This document shows, in pieces, positions 25,370-34,010 of a stretch of DNA of 64,000 bases (position 1 is the first letter of the stretch; each line of letters begins with the position of its first letter). Source of the stretch: Mangrovibacterium marinum (GTDB taxonomy: Bacteria > Bacteroidota > Bacteroidia > Bacteroidales > Prolixibacteraceae); contig NZ_QAAD01000018.1 in the NCBI RefSeq assembly GCF_003046625.1, forward strand, positions 23,559 through 87,558, written 5' to 3'. The notes under the pieces were generated by a model. It made no database searches. It saw only the letters and a list, made by a program, of their open reading frames with translations, and had not been told where the DNA came from. The position numbers and the translations under genes are program-made.

Positions 25370-25448
25370 AATAAGCGGTGAAAAGTTTTTATATTGAGTG
25401 ATATTTTTTTGGGATAGCCTTGTTTATTAATTTATTGAACGCGAAGCT

Positions 25449-26915
25449 ATGAAGAAAGTTGCTGTGATCGGAGCCGGTGTTGGCGGCCTGGCGGTTGCCA
25501 TTCGTTTGGCGCGGATGGGCTATGCTGTCAGCGTGTACGAGCAGGCAAGTCATGCCGGTGGTAAGTTGAATGAATCGCGAATGGGAGCTTATCGTTTCGA
25601 CCGGGGGCCCTCGCTGTTTACCATGCCCGAGTTGCTGGATGAGCTACTCGATCCGGAGCTGCGTATTGCGTATCGGAAGCTCGAGCTGGTGACCCGCTAC
25701 TTTTACGAAGATGGAACACGGTTGAATGCTTATGCCGATCAGCAACGATTTGCCCGTGAGCTAAAGGCTAAGCTGGGCGTGCCGGTACAGGCTGTAACCC
25801 GTTATTTGCAAAAAGCGGCACAGCTCTACCGGATCACTGCGCCAATATTCATTTTTAACAGTTTGCACCGCTTGTCGGGGCTGCTGTCGTGGAGCAATTT
25901 GCGCCGGGCGATGCAGCTTCCGCAGATACAGGCTTTCACGACCCTGCATCGAAAAAACCAGGCGGCATTCAACGATCCGCGGCTGGTGCAGCTGTTCGAT
26001 CGCTTTGCAACCTATAACGGCTCCAACCCGTACCAGGCGCCGGCAACGCTGCAAGTTATTGCCCATCTGGAGCATAATCAGGGCGCTTATTTCCCCGATC
26101 GGGGGATGTATGCCATTGCAGAGGCCTTGCAGCAGCAGGCTGAAAAGCTGGGGGTGAAGTTTCATTTTAACACGCCGGTTCAACGGGTGGCGCCGGGCGA
26201 TCGCGCAACTAAAATCGTACAGGTCGGAGGGCAGCAGATCGCTTATGATTTGGTGGTTAGCGATGTGGATGTGCGGTATTTCTACGATTCGCTGTTGCAG
26301 GATGGTGCCCATCGCAAGCCTCGGCGCAAGGAAGAGCCTTCGAGCTCGGCACTGATCTTTTATTGGGGCATGGACGGGGTGTATGATCAGCTTGATCTGC
26401 ATAATTTGTTTTTCAGTGCTGATTATGAGGCTGAGTTCGACTGTTTGTTTCGCCAAAAGACCATCAGCAACGATCCCACGGTTTATGTGTATGTGAGCAA
26501 CAAGATGACAGGCAGCGATGCTCCGCCGGGAGCCGAGAACTGGTTTGTGATGGTGAATGCTCCCGTTGATGAGGGGCAGGACTGGGAGCGGCTGAAGCTG
26601 CAAACCCGGGCCCGTATTGTTGAAAAGCTGGAGCGCATGCTGAATTGTGAAATCGAATCCCGCATCGTTTGCGAAGAATTGCTCGACCCGCAAGGAATCG
26701 AACAGCTAAGCTCTTCGGTTGGAGGAGCTATTTACGGCACGAGCTCCAACAGTCTTTGGTCGGCTTTTCGGAGGCATCCCAACCACCGGAAAACGATGCC
26801 GGGCCTCTACTTTGTGGGGGGAAGTGTACATCCCGGAGGAGGTATTCCGCTGTGTTTGTCATCGGCCAAAATTGTTGCCGACTGGATCGGAGAAAAGGAG
26901 GAAGGCCATGATTAA
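25449..26915 (+). CDS. crtD: Carotenoid 3,4-desaturase (CrtD-like)
   Basis: This is a 488-residue FAD-dependent paralogue of CrtI. The Rossmann motif GAGVGGLAVAIRL, the AGGKLNESRMGAYRFDRGPS extension and the C-terminal GGSVHPGGGIPL signature are visible. In flexixanthin-type pathways the second desaturase acts at the 3',4' position of a 1'-hydroxylated acyclic end. The adjacent cruF hydratase supports that role. Another lycopene or gamma-carotene desaturation step cannot be excluded. Its stop codon overlaps the cruF start (ATG at 26908) by 8 bp. Confidence 0.85.
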   Translation: MKKVAVIGAGVGGLAVAIRLARMGYAVSVYEQASHAGGKLNESRMGAYRFDRGPSLFTMPELLDELLDPELRIAYRKLELVTRYFYEDGTRLNAYADQQRFARELKAKLGVPVQAVTRYLQKAAQLYRITAPIFIFNSLHRLSGLLSWSNLRRAMQLPQIQAFTTLHRKNQAAFNDPRLVQLFDRFATYNGSNPYQAPATLQVIAHLEHNQGAYFPDRGMYAIAEALQQQAEKLGVKFHFNTPVQRVAPGDRATKIVQVGGQQIAYDLVVSDVDVRYFYDSLLQDGAHRKPRRKEEPSSSALIFYWGMDGVYDQLDLHNLFFSADYEAEFDCLFRQKTISNDPTVYVYVSNKMTGSDAPPGAENWFVMVNAPVDEGQDWERLKLQTRARIVEKLERMLNCEIESRIVCEELLDPQGIEQLSSSVGGAIYGTSSNSLWSAFRRHPNHRKTMPGLYFVGGSVHPGGGIPLCLSSAKIVADWIGEKEEGHD

Positions 26916-27552
26916 AGCAAGCAAGCTGCTGTGGCCGGTGCGCATCGGCCTGGCGATCCTCTATCTGGTGGGTATTGTTGGTTTTAGCTTTCCCCAAACC
27001 GAAGGACTATTTAAACAGCTCAGTGCCTGGAATCTCTTCCTGTCCTTTGGGGTACTGGTGCTTTTCCATCAGCCGCGCAATGCCCGGGTGTATGGCTGCC
27101 TCTTGCTTGTTGCAGTTGCTGCTTTTGTTGCCGAGCTGATCGGTACTCAAACCGGCTACCTGTTTGGTTCGTATACCTACGGCCCGGTGTTGGGACTGAA
27201 GCTCTGGCAAACGCCGCTGTTGATTGGTGTCAATTGGCTGGTACTCTGTTATGGCATTTATGTGGCGCTTTCGGCTTTCAACTTAAAATGGTGGATGTCC
27301 GTAATTGGCGGATTGCTGATGGTGGCCTTCGACCTGTTGATGGAACCCGTGGCTGTTCGGCTGGATATGTGGACCTGGGAAAACGGACAAATACCCCTGC
27401 GAAATTATATCGACTGGTTTTGGCTGTCCGTTTTGTTTTTATCCGCCATGAAATTTGCCCGCTTAAACATTCGTAATCCGTTGGCTGTTTGGATTGTTGT
27501 TTGGCAACTGATCTTTTTTGCCGGTTTGAATATTAGCTTAAATCTACTTTGA
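26908..27552 (+). CDS. cruF: Carotenoid 1,2-hydratase, CruF-like membrane protein
   Basis: This 214-residue protein has about seven transmembrane helices and belongs to the DUF422/CruF group, which adds water to the psi end of acyclic or monocyclic carotenes to give a 1'-hydroxy group. Visible family features are TGYLFGSYTYGPVLG, WLVLCYG and the acidic FDLLMEPVAVRLDMWTW segment. The start at ATG 26908 is preceded by AGGAGG and overlaps crtD. The stop TGA overlaps the crtW start (TGATG). Together these indicate tight translational coupling. Confidence 0.85.
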   Translation: MIKASKLLWPVRIGLAILYLVGIVGFSFPQTEGLFKQLSAWNLFLSFGVLVLFHQPRNARVYGCLLLVAVAAFVAELIGTQTGYLFGSYTYGPVLGLKLWQTPLLIGVNWLVLCYGIYVALSAFNLKWWMSVIGGLLMVAFDLLMEPVAVRLDMWTWENGQIPLRNYIDWFWLSVLFLSAMKFARLNIRNPLAVWIVVWQLIFFAGLNISLNLL

Positions 27553-28250
27553 TGGGAGTTCTCGTTGCGCTGTTAATCATGTTTTGCTGGCTGGGGCATC
27601 TGCTGTATTGTTTGCTGTGGGCTCCGCTCGAGCTTTCGTCTGTCGCTACTTACTTGCATCTGGCTCTGCAAACTTACCTGTACACTGGTTTATTCATTAC
27701 CGGTCACGATGCCATGCATGGACTGGTGAGCCCCAACCGAACTGTGAACATGGCTTTTGGCTGGGCGGCATCGCTCTTTTTTGCCGGCTTGTCGTACCGG
27801 AAGCTGAGCAGCAATCACTACCGGCATCATCTGTTTCCGGCTACCGAAAAAGATCCGGATTATTATGTCCATTCGCAAAATGTATGGCTGTGGTGGCTGG
27901 TCTTTTTGAAACGCTATGCTACAATCTGGCAATTCCTGTTTATGGCCGTTGTATTCAATTTGCTGAAGATTTGGGTTGAAGTACCTCGACTGCTGATCTT
28001 TTGGATCGTTCCGGCTGTGCTGGCCAGTTTTCAGTTGTTCTTTGTGGGTACCTATCTGCCACATCGCAAGCCGCACAGCGACGATATGATGCCACATCGG
28101 GCACGTAGTCAGCAGGGACCGCATTGGTGGGCCATGCTCAGCTGTTATTTCTTTGGCTACCATTGGGAGCATCACGAGCTTCCCCGAATTCCATGGTGGC
28201 AGCTTTATCGGACAAAAGCGGAACGAGCCCACCGAAAGGAGGAGCTATGA
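27552..28250 (+). CDS. crtW: Beta-carotene 4-ketolase (CrtW-like)
   Basis: This 232-residue di-iron membrane oxygenase of the fatty-acid-hydroxylase superfamily oxidises C4 of a beta-ionone ring to a ketone. Histidine clusters are intact: GHDAMHG (His52, His56), NHYRHH (His89, His92, His93), and HWEHHE near residue 205. The TGLFITGHDAMHG spacing is that of CrtW ketolases rather than CrtZ hydroxylases. No crtZ is present in the window. It overlaps cruF at the start and the next gene at the stop (ATGA at 28247-28250). Confidence 0.88.
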   Translation: MGVLVALLIMFCWLGHLLYCLLWAPLELSSVATYLHLALQTYLYTGLFITGHDAMHGLVSPNRTVNMAFGWAASLFFAGLSYRKLSSNHYRHHLFPATEKDPDYYVHSQNVWLWWLVFLKRYATIWQFLFMAVVFNLLKIWVEVPRLLIFWIVPAVLASFQLFFVGTYLPHRKPHSDDMMPHRARSQQGPHWWAMLSCYFFGYHWEHHELPRIPWWQLYRTKAERAHRKEEL

Positions 28251-28969
28251 GCAGACCGTTGTTTCTACTCGGCTGGTTGCTCCTGCTGGTTGCGGCGTCG
28301 GGCTGGGCGCAGGTGACGGCCGACTCTATTCGCTGTCGGTTGTACCACAGTTATGTGAACGACCGGATGGAACAATGGCCTGCCCTGATCCGAACGATGA
28401 AAAGCAGGCCCGATACGAGTGCTTCCTGGCAGCAAGAGATTGCTCTGGCACGCTACGGACTTGCCGGCTATTATGTGGGTAACAACCGGGCGGCCGATGC
28501 GGAGCTGGAAATCACTAAGGCGCTGGCAGAGCTGGAGTTGGCTCAAACGATCTACCCGAATGAGGCGGGCTTTTGGGGGCTTGAGGCTGGCTTCCGGGCA
28601 CTGCAAATTCGTATGTTCCCGATGAAAACCCCTTTTTTCTATGCCGCGCACCAGGCAGCGATGAATAAGGCGCAGGAACGGGAAGCCGACGACCCGTTCT
28701 TTCGGTTCGAGCAGGGGATGATGCTACTGCACAAGCCACGACTGCTGGGGGGCGACAAGCGAAAAGCCCTTGAGTTGTTCGAGCAGAGCCGGGCTATGCT
28801 TAAGGCTCAGCCATTCAGCACTTGCTGCTGGTTTGGTTTGATGGTTGACCTGTTCCGTCTGAAAGCTTACGACCGGCTGAACGATGAGGAAGCTTACCAG
28901 GCACTCTACGATGCGATTACCCGCGAGCATGGTTCGCTGACCTGGCTGCCACGCTTTTTGAAGATGTAG
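28247..28969 (+). CDS. Exported protein of unknown function in the carotenoid operon
   Basis: This 240-residue protein has a clear signal peptide (RPLFLLGWLLLLVAASGWAQ, cleavage near residue 22). The mature part is all-helical and TPR-like (ELAQTIYPNEAGFWGLEAG, KARELFEQ-like KALELFEQSRAML, LHKPRLLGGDKRKA). The start at ATG 28247 overlaps the crtW stop (ATGA) and follows a strong AAAGGAGGAG ribosome site, so it is translated as part of the pigment operon. No known carotenoid enzyme is soluble and secreted like this. It might help place pigment or assemble a membrane complex, but that is speculation. Repeat DNA begins directly after its stop. Confidence 0.75.
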   Translation: MSRPLFLLGWLLLLVAASGWAQVTADSIRCRLYHSYVNDRMEQWPALIRTMKSRPDTSASWQQEIALARYGLAGYYVGNNRAADAELEITKALAELELAQTIYPNEAGFWGLEAGFRALQIRMFPMKTPFFYAAHQAAMNKAQEREADDPFFRFEQGMMLLHKPRLLGGDKRKALELFEQSRAMLKAQPFSTCCWFGLMVDLFRLKAYDRLNDEEAYQALYDAITREHGSLTWLPRFLKM

Positions 28970-29567
28970 TGATTGAGACGTGAGTCGTGAGTCTTGAGTC
29001 GTGAGTCTTGAGTCTTGAGTAGTGAGACGTGAGTCTTGAGTATTGAGGCGTGAGATGTGAGTTGTCATTTTGTTGTCAGTTGTTGTCAATCATTGTCATT
29101 TGTTGTCAGTCCAGTAATCCGAACATTCAGAAATCCGGGAGTCCGGTAATCAGTCGCAGTGATCAGTTATGAGTCGTGAGACGAGAGTTGTCATTCATTG
29201 TCATTTGGTTATTAGTCCTTGTTGGTTCTCCCTTTAGGGAGTCAGAGGGTAAAACAAGGACGGGCGATTTGTTACTGGTTACTGGTTGCTGGTCCATCAG
29301 GCATTCCATCCATCAATCCGTCAATCCTTCAATTTGTTGATCACTCCAGTAATCTAAGCATCCGGTAGTCCGACTATCCACCAATCCGAGTATCTGGTAA
29401 TCCGTCAACTGCGATTTCTTCCAATCGTCAATGGTAAATCGTTAAATTGTAAATTATCACTGGCTGTGACTTCTTCAATCCTTCAGTCCTTCAATCCTTC
29501 AGTCGGTCCATCAATCCGAAAATCCGAGCATCTAATAACCCAATAATCCACAGATCCCCGCACGTCG
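28970..29567. repeat. Composite intergenic repeat block D (plus orientation)
   Basis: No gene is present. Order: GTGAGTC-type heptamers (28978-29060), GTTGTCAGTC-type 10-bp repeats (about 29059-29120), octamers, further heptamers, the hairpin (29215-29261), a short CTGGTTR set (about 29276-29293), TTCAATCC octamers, CCnnYAAT octamers (about 29345-29405) and the AATCGTCAATGG module (about 29420-29470). It starts one base pair after the stop codon of the pigment operon's last gene. Confidence 0.85.
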
Positions 29568-30611
29568 TTAATTGGCCAACAGCAGCGAGGATCGCGTCCG
29601 CTCCGGATGGTGTTCCACGGTCTGCCGGACAAGCTGCCGGAGGATAGTGAAGGTTTCATCGGGGTAGTTGATGTGCAAGGGCTTGTTGCTTCGCAGCCAT
29701 TGATCGATCATGTCGGCTGCGTGGTGCCAGTCGCTCAGCACGCGGATGCCCATGCTGCGGAGAAATTCGGCGTTGCAAGCCTGCTCATATTGGTTTTTCA
29801 TCGGAATCACACAAAGCTTTTTGCCCATATAGATGGCTTCGGCCGGTGTTTCGAAGCCCGCCGTGCAGAGGATGCCGGTGCAGTTCACAAACGAGTTGGT
29901 GAAGGCTTCCAGCGATACAGGGCGAAACCAGATCGATCCCTGGCGGTAATCCTCGCGGCAGTGTTTCGAGAATACCTGCCAGTTATACTGCGGAAACAGG
30001 CGAAGGATATGGGCTATTTCCGCATTGCTGTAGGCTGGCAGGTATACCGTATAATGCCCGAGCTGGCGTGGTTTGGCCTGGCGAATCGATGAACGGATCA
30101 CGGGGGCGAAGTTTTGCGCATCCAGTGGTTTAAAGTGAAAGCCGTAACGGATGGTAGCAGGTGCATAGTGTTTCAGAATGAAGCGTCCAATCCGGTCAGC
30201 TTGCGGTGGCGCAGGGGCGTGTGGGTGAAGCACTGCGTTTTGGTGGCTCAGCCCGATGCAGGCCTTGCCGCGCAGTTTGCAGGCCCAGGCCGATACCGGC
30301 TCAAAATCGCTGATCACCAGATCGTAGTTGTCAACCGGCAGGCTGAGGATATCGCGCAGCAAACGGAAGGGGCGCGATTGGCGGATGGTCTGCCCGATGC
30401 TCACGCCTCCGTGTTTGCCAAAGATGAAGCTTAGTCCGTAGCGTTTGTACTTCACCCGAAAAGGAAGGGCAAGGTCGCCCTGGGTGCCGCTGACCAGCAG
30501 GTCGGTTTGCCCCAGCTTGTTGAGCAAGGGGATGATCTCGGTAGCGCGTGCCAGATGTCCGTTTCCGGTGCCCTGGATGGCATATAAAATTTTGATTTGT
30601 TGGTGGTTCAT
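29568..30611 (-). CDS. Glycosyltransferase, MurG/Glyco_trans_1_3-like
   Basis: This 347-residue cytoplasmic glycosyltransferase of the GT-B fold has the N-terminal glycine-rich loop GTGNGHLARA near residue 14 and a C-terminal donor-site region with TAGFETPAEAIYMGKK and QYEQACNAEFL, which match the UDP-sugar end of the MurG-like family. Acceptor and donor sugars cannot be read from the sequence. It starts 19 bp after the LpxH-like gene on the same strand, a pairing that suggests action on a glycolipid or membrane-associated polyprenyl carrier. Confidence 0.82.
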   Translation of the reverse strand: MNHQQIKILYAIQGTGNGHLARATEIIPLLNKLGQTDLLVSGTQGDLALPFRVKYKRYGLSFIFGKHGGVSIGQTIRQSRPFRLLRDILSLPVDNYDLVISDFEPVSAWACKLRGKACIGLSHQNAVLHPHAPAPPQADRIGRFILKHYAPATIRYGFHFKPLDAQNFAPVIRSSIRQAKPRQLGHYTVYLPAYSNAEIAHILRLFPQYNWQVFSKHCREDYRQGSIWFRPVSLEAFTNSFVNCTGILCTAGFETPAEAIYMGKKLCVIPMKNQYEQACNAEFLRSMGIRVLSDWHHAADMIDQWLRSNKPLHINYPDETFTILRQLVRQTVEHHPERTRSSLLLAN

Positions 30612-30630
30612 ACACGTTGTGTTTTAAGGT

Positions 30631-31464
30631 TTACAGACAGTTTGCCAGAGCCAGCTCCCGGATCAGCGATTGATAGAGTTGTTTGTTGTCGGGCATCTCC
30701 GGGTCATCCGGGGCATTTTCCTCCTCCGGATCTTCAAAATAGCAAAGCTCCCATTTGCCCTCGTTGTACTCTGCCGCCGTGAAATGCTCCACCCAGTCGC
30801 CGCAGTTGATATAGCGAATGGTCTTCCCCGGCATCATCACCCGCTTGTCCTTCGGAAGGTGGGTGTGCCCGCAAATTACCGTATCGTAATTGTTCAGCGC
30901 GGCAGTGCTCGCTATGGCCTTTTCGAAAGCTGTCGGTTGGTTGCTCTTGTCTTTCTTTTTCATGCGCTTGTAGAGGATGACCTCCCTCAGTCCGAAGGAA
31001 CGAAGCAGCAGATTGATGCCGTTGTTCAGCACCGTCAGCAGTCCGTAGGCCGCGGCTCCGATTTTGGCCAGCCACTTGGCTTTGTGAATGATATGATCGT
31101 ACAGGTCGCCATGGAAGATCCAGGTTTTCCGGCCATCCAACTCTAAAATAAGTTGGTTCACAATCTTCAGCTTGCCAATCTCGGTTTGGTTGAAACGGCG
31201 TAAAAATTCATCGTGGTTGCCGGTGATGTAGAAGATCTGCACCCCCTTTTCCATCATCTTGATGAGTTGCCGGACGACTTTCAGCTGTGGCTTGGGGAAG
31301 TAGTTGCGGCTAAAGCGCCACGAGTCGATAATGTCGCCGTTGAGCACCAGTATCTGTGGGTGGATCGATTTTAGATAGTGCAAAATCTTTTTGGCCTTGC
31401 AGGCACGCGTGGCCAGGTGGAGATCGGATAAAACGGCGATCTCAATTTTTCTGGATTTCATCAT
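30631..31464 (-). CDS. UDP-2,3-diacylglucosamine diphosphatase-like metallophosphoesterase
   Basis: This 277-residue calcineurin-like phosphoesterase contains all five metal-binding blocks: LSDLHLA, NGDIIDSW, GNHDEFLR, FHGDLYDHI and CGHTHLP. This set and the size fit the LpxH-related group that cleaves UDP-diacylglucosamine in lipid A synthesis. Many Bacteroidota have several paralogues, so the substrate may instead be another nucleotide-linked lipid or sugar. It is co-directional with, and 19 bp upstream of, the glycosyltransferase. Confidence 0.85.
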   Translation of the reverse strand: MMKSRKIEIAVLSDLHLATRACKAKKILHYLKSIHPQILVLNGDIIDSWRFSRNYFPKPQLKVVRQLIKMMEKGVQIFYITGNHDEFLRRFNQTEIGKLKIVNQLILELDGRKTWIFHGDLYDHIIHKAKWLAKIGAAAYGLLTVLNNGINLLLRSFGLREVILYKRMKKKDKSNQPTAFEKAIASTAALNNYDTVICGHTHLPKDKRVMMPGKTIRYINCGDWVEHFTAAEYNEGKWELCYFEDPEEENAPDDPEMPDNKQLYQSLIRELALANCL

Positions 31465-31897
31465 CCGCTAACATTTTATACGGCTAAAATCGGCTTTCAC
31501 AATTACGCATCGATTAAAGGATGGTCAATTGCCCGTGAATTTGTTTTGTTGAAAATTAAGAACTTATGAAGCGTGTTGTTCGGTTGCTTGCGCAGGCCCA
31601 GATTGGCGGATTGGCGGATTGGCGGATTGACGGATTGAATGTCTGATGAACCAGTAACCAGTAACCAGTAACCAGCAACAAATCGCCCGTCCGTGTTTTA
31701 CCCTCTGACTCCCTAAAGGGAGAACCAACAAGGACTGACAACCAATGACAACTCAAGACTCACGACTCACGACTGACGACTGAATCTCCCTTCTCGGCAC
31801 CAAAAACAAGTCCCGGAATAAAGTTCTGACAGCAAGTAGGGCTGAAAACTCATTGGAAAGCCCTATTTTGGGGCAAATAAACCAGATTGAAAAGTTT
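31465..31897. repeat. Composite intergenic repeat block E (reverse orientation)
   Basis: About 31592-31640 carries TTGGCGGA-type octamers, 31646-31678 carries three to four CTGGTTR heptamers on the minus strand, 31689-31735 the hairpin (one outer mismatch), and about 31736-31783 10-bp and GTGAGTC-type words. This is a short, inverted version of the composite element. From 31790 to 31897 there is no repeat; it probably holds the promoter of the cyclophilin gene. Confidence 0.8.
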
Positions 31898-32476
31898 ATG
31901 ACGAAATTGTTGGGTTTTGTAGTGCTGTTGTTTAGTTTGATGGCCTGTGGTAAAAGTCCGCTGCCGAAAGTGGAAATTGAAAGCTCGATGGGAAATATTA
32001 TCGTAGAGCTGGACACTGTTCATGCTCCGGTAACGGCCGGCAACTTTTTAAAACTGGTCGATCAGGCTGTTTATCTGAATGCCCGGTTCTACCGGGTGGT
32101 ACGTCCCGATAACCAGCCGCAGAGTCCGGTGAAAATTGAAGTGGTGCAGGGTGGCTTGCAGGACGATGTGCAGATTGCCCGCTATCCCGCCATTCAGCAC
32201 GAGACAACCGCCCAAACGGGAATTAAGCATCGCGATGGGGTGATCTCGATGGCCCGCAATGAGCCGGGGACAGCATCAACCGAATTTTTTATTTGCCTGG
32301 GTGATCAGCCTGAATTGGATTTTGGCGGAAAACGAAACCCCGACGGCCAGGGCTTTGCTGCTTTTGGTAAGGTGCTGGAAGGAATGGATGTGTTGCGTCA
32401 GATTCAGCTGCTGGAGGACGATGAACAGTATCTGAACGAGCCGGTGGTTATCTATAATCTGAGACGCATTCGTTAG
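31898..32476 (+). CDS. Cyclophilin-type peptidyl-prolyl isomerase, lipoprotein
   Basis: This 192-residue protein has a lipoprotein signal with lipobox LMAC (Cys17), so it is likely tethered in the periplasm or outer membrane. The mature part is a cyclophilin domain: FYRVVR with the catalytic Arg, the VVQGG segment, ISMARNEPGTASTEFFICLG (matching the family's S-x-F-F-I core), and FAAFGKVLEGMDVL. It catalyses cis-trans isomerisation of proline bonds during folding of exported proteins. The start is ATG 31898; an upstream ATG at 31853 would bury the signal peptide. Confidence 0.9.
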   Translation: MTKLLGFVVLLFSLMACGKSPLPKVEIESSMGNIIVELDTVHAPVTAGNFLKLVDQAVYLNARFYRVVRPDNQPQSPVKIEVVQGGLQDDVQIARYPAIQHETTAQTGIKHRDGVISMARNEPGTASTEFFICLGDQPELDFGGKRNPDGQGFAAFGKVLEGMDVLRQIQLLEDDEQYLNEPVVIYNLRRIR

Positions 32477-32726
32477 TCTGCGTGCTTGCCTCCAGGTTGT
32501 CGACGGGCGGAAATATTCGCTGTAAACAATAAATTGGACTTTGCTGCGTATTTAGCTCATAGCAGTTGGTGTCGGGTTGAAGGCCTTGATTCCGTTTGGT
32601 GGCTGTCAGTCGCTCAATTAACAGTTCGGTGGATTTCCGGATGCTCCCTGCTCAAACAATCGGAAGCTTTGCCGGATGTGTAGTTGCTCCCGGGCGAAAC
32701 TGCTGAAAATTGAACAAATTCGACCT
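32477..32726. other. Intergenic stretch without identified features
   Basis: I see no gene, repeat module or clear terminator in these 250 bp. Several short frames exist, but none has a start with a ribosome site or a recognisable product. It presumably holds the promoter of the gene at 32727. Confidence 0.5.
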
Positions 32727-33320
32727 ATGATAAAAAGAATACTATTGCGAAAATCCCTGATCTGTTTGGGGCTGCCAGTCCTGTTCTTGGTTTATCCGTG
32801 CCGAGGCAGTGTGCCCACAGTAAATAAGGGGCCTGAGCAATCTGCCCTGTCCGTTTCGGCACCAGCAGCGAAAGCTCATCGACAACGCTATAATATGTGG
32901 AATGGTTATGCCGGAGCGCTTTATCTGTCGGGTGGCTTTTCCAAAGAGTTTAAATACGAGAGTGTGGTAGGCGGAAAGATGGTGCTCGATTACCTGCTGA
33001 CCGAAAAGGTATCGGTGGGAGCCCAAGCCTCTCTCTATCGGCAGAGTAAGGCCGACGGACAAGCTAAAACGCCGTATCTGGGGGCACGCTTAAGTTATCA
33101 TTTTACCGAAGCCGGCTGGCGACCGCGACAGAATCATTGGAATATTTATGCCGGTGTGAGTGCCGAGATTGAAATGGGTGGCGGCAGTAAGGACTGGCAC
33201 GAGAAAAGCTTGGTTGGTGATTTGCACCTGGGCCTCCGCTATCGCGTTGGCCAGCGCTGGTTTATCTGGGCTGAGGCCGCAATAAACAATGTTACCGGAG
33301 GGCTTACGTTTGCACTTTGA
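32727..33320 (+). CDS. Exported hypothetical protein, possibly a small beta-barrel
   Basis: This 197-residue protein has a basic start and hydrophobic core (MIKRILLRKSLICLGLPVLFLVYP), which fits a signal peptide. The mature part has alternating aromatic and polar strands (YAGALYLSGGFSKEF, KVSVGAQASLYR, YLGARLSYHF, HWNIYAGVSAEIEMG, DLHLGLRYRVGQRWFIWAEA) typical of eight-stranded outer-membrane barrels. The last residues (GGLTFAL) end in a strand with a terminal hydrophobic residue. The start at ATG 32727 is chosen over an upstream ATG at 32676. Function is unknown; it may be an OmpA/OmpW-like surface barrel. Confidence 0.65.
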   Translation: MIKRILLRKSLICLGLPVLFLVYPCRGSVPTVNKGPEQSALSVSAPAAKAHRQRYNMWNGYAGALYLSGGFSKEFKYESVVGGKMVLDYLLTEKVSVGAQASLYRQSKADGQAKTPYLGARLSYHFTEAGWRPRQNHWNIYAGVSAEIEMGGGSKDWHEKSLVGDLHLGLRYRVGQRWFIWAEAAINNVTGGLTFAL

Positions 33321-33347
33321 TCCGACTCGCCGGCAGAATAAAACAGA

Positions 33348-33370
33348 CCGGGTGAATTCGGTTCACCCGG
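33348..33370. terminator. Bidirectional terminator between convergent genes
   Basis: CCGGGTGAA (33348-33356) and TTCACCCGG (33362-33370) form a perfect 9-bp stem with a 5-nt loop. On the minus strand it is followed by TCTGTTTTATT. It lies between the stop codons of the convergent exported protein and tpx genes. Confidence 0.75.
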
Positions 33371-33392
33371 CCAGTTGTTTATAGTCAGATGA

Positions 33393-33905
33393 CTAAATCA
33401 GTTTTTTGACCACGGCCAAAGCAGTTTCGTAGTCTGGCTCGTCGGTTACTTCGGGACAGATTTCAACATACTGAATAGTACCTTGCTGATCGATGATGAT
33501 TGTACCGCGGGTCAGTAAGCGTAGTTCCTTGATTAAGAATCCGTATTTTAAGCCAAAGTCAACATCTTTGTGGTCCGAGAGGGTGATTACCTTGTCCAGG
33601 CCTTCGGCGGCACAAAAGCGGCTTTGCGCGAAGGGTAAGTCACATGAGATGGACAAAACCACAGCGCCATCCAGTTTGTCGGCTTCGGCATTGAAACGCT
33701 TGTTTTGTAATTGACAAACACCCGTGTCGATGGATGGATAGAGCGCCAGAATACGAACTTTTCCATCGTAATCGCTCAGTTGAACAGGGCTTAAATCAGC
33801 ACCCAGCACCGTGAAATCAGGGGCTTTTTGCCCAACTTGAACCGGCTCGCCCAATAAAGTTAACGGACCTCCTTTAAATGTAATTTTTCCAGTTGTTTCT
33901 TTCAT
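33393..33905 (-). CDS. tpx: Thiol peroxidase
   Basis: This 170-residue peroxiredoxin of the Tpx subfamily reduces hydrogen peroxide and organic peroxides with thioredoxin as donor. The peroxidatic cysteine lies in SIDTGVCQLQ, and the resolving cysteine in LPFAQSRFC, the arrangement of atypical 2-Cys Tpx. The N-terminal TFKGGPLTLLGEPVQVG also matches the family. Start is ATG 33905; an upstream in-frame ATG at 34010 gives an atypical extension. The gene stands alone, which fits an oxidative stress role in an organism that also has an oxygen-sensitive glycyl radical enzyme. Confidence 0.95.
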   Translation of the reverse strand: MKETTGKITFKGGPLTLLGEPVQVGQKAPDFTVLGADLSPVQLSDYDGKVRILALYPSIDTGVCQLQNKRFNAEADKLDGAVVLSISCDLPFAQSRFCAAEGLDKVITLSDHKDVDFGLKYGFLIKELRLLTRGTIIIDQQGTIQYVEICPEVTDEPDYETALAVVKKLI

Positions 33906-34010
33906 TGTAGTTTTTTTTATCAAATTATACAGACCATCGGCCTGTCGGTTAATATGCATTTTGTCGGTCGCGCAGCCTTCCCAGGCTGCCTCTTTAGACC
34001 AGTCTGACAA

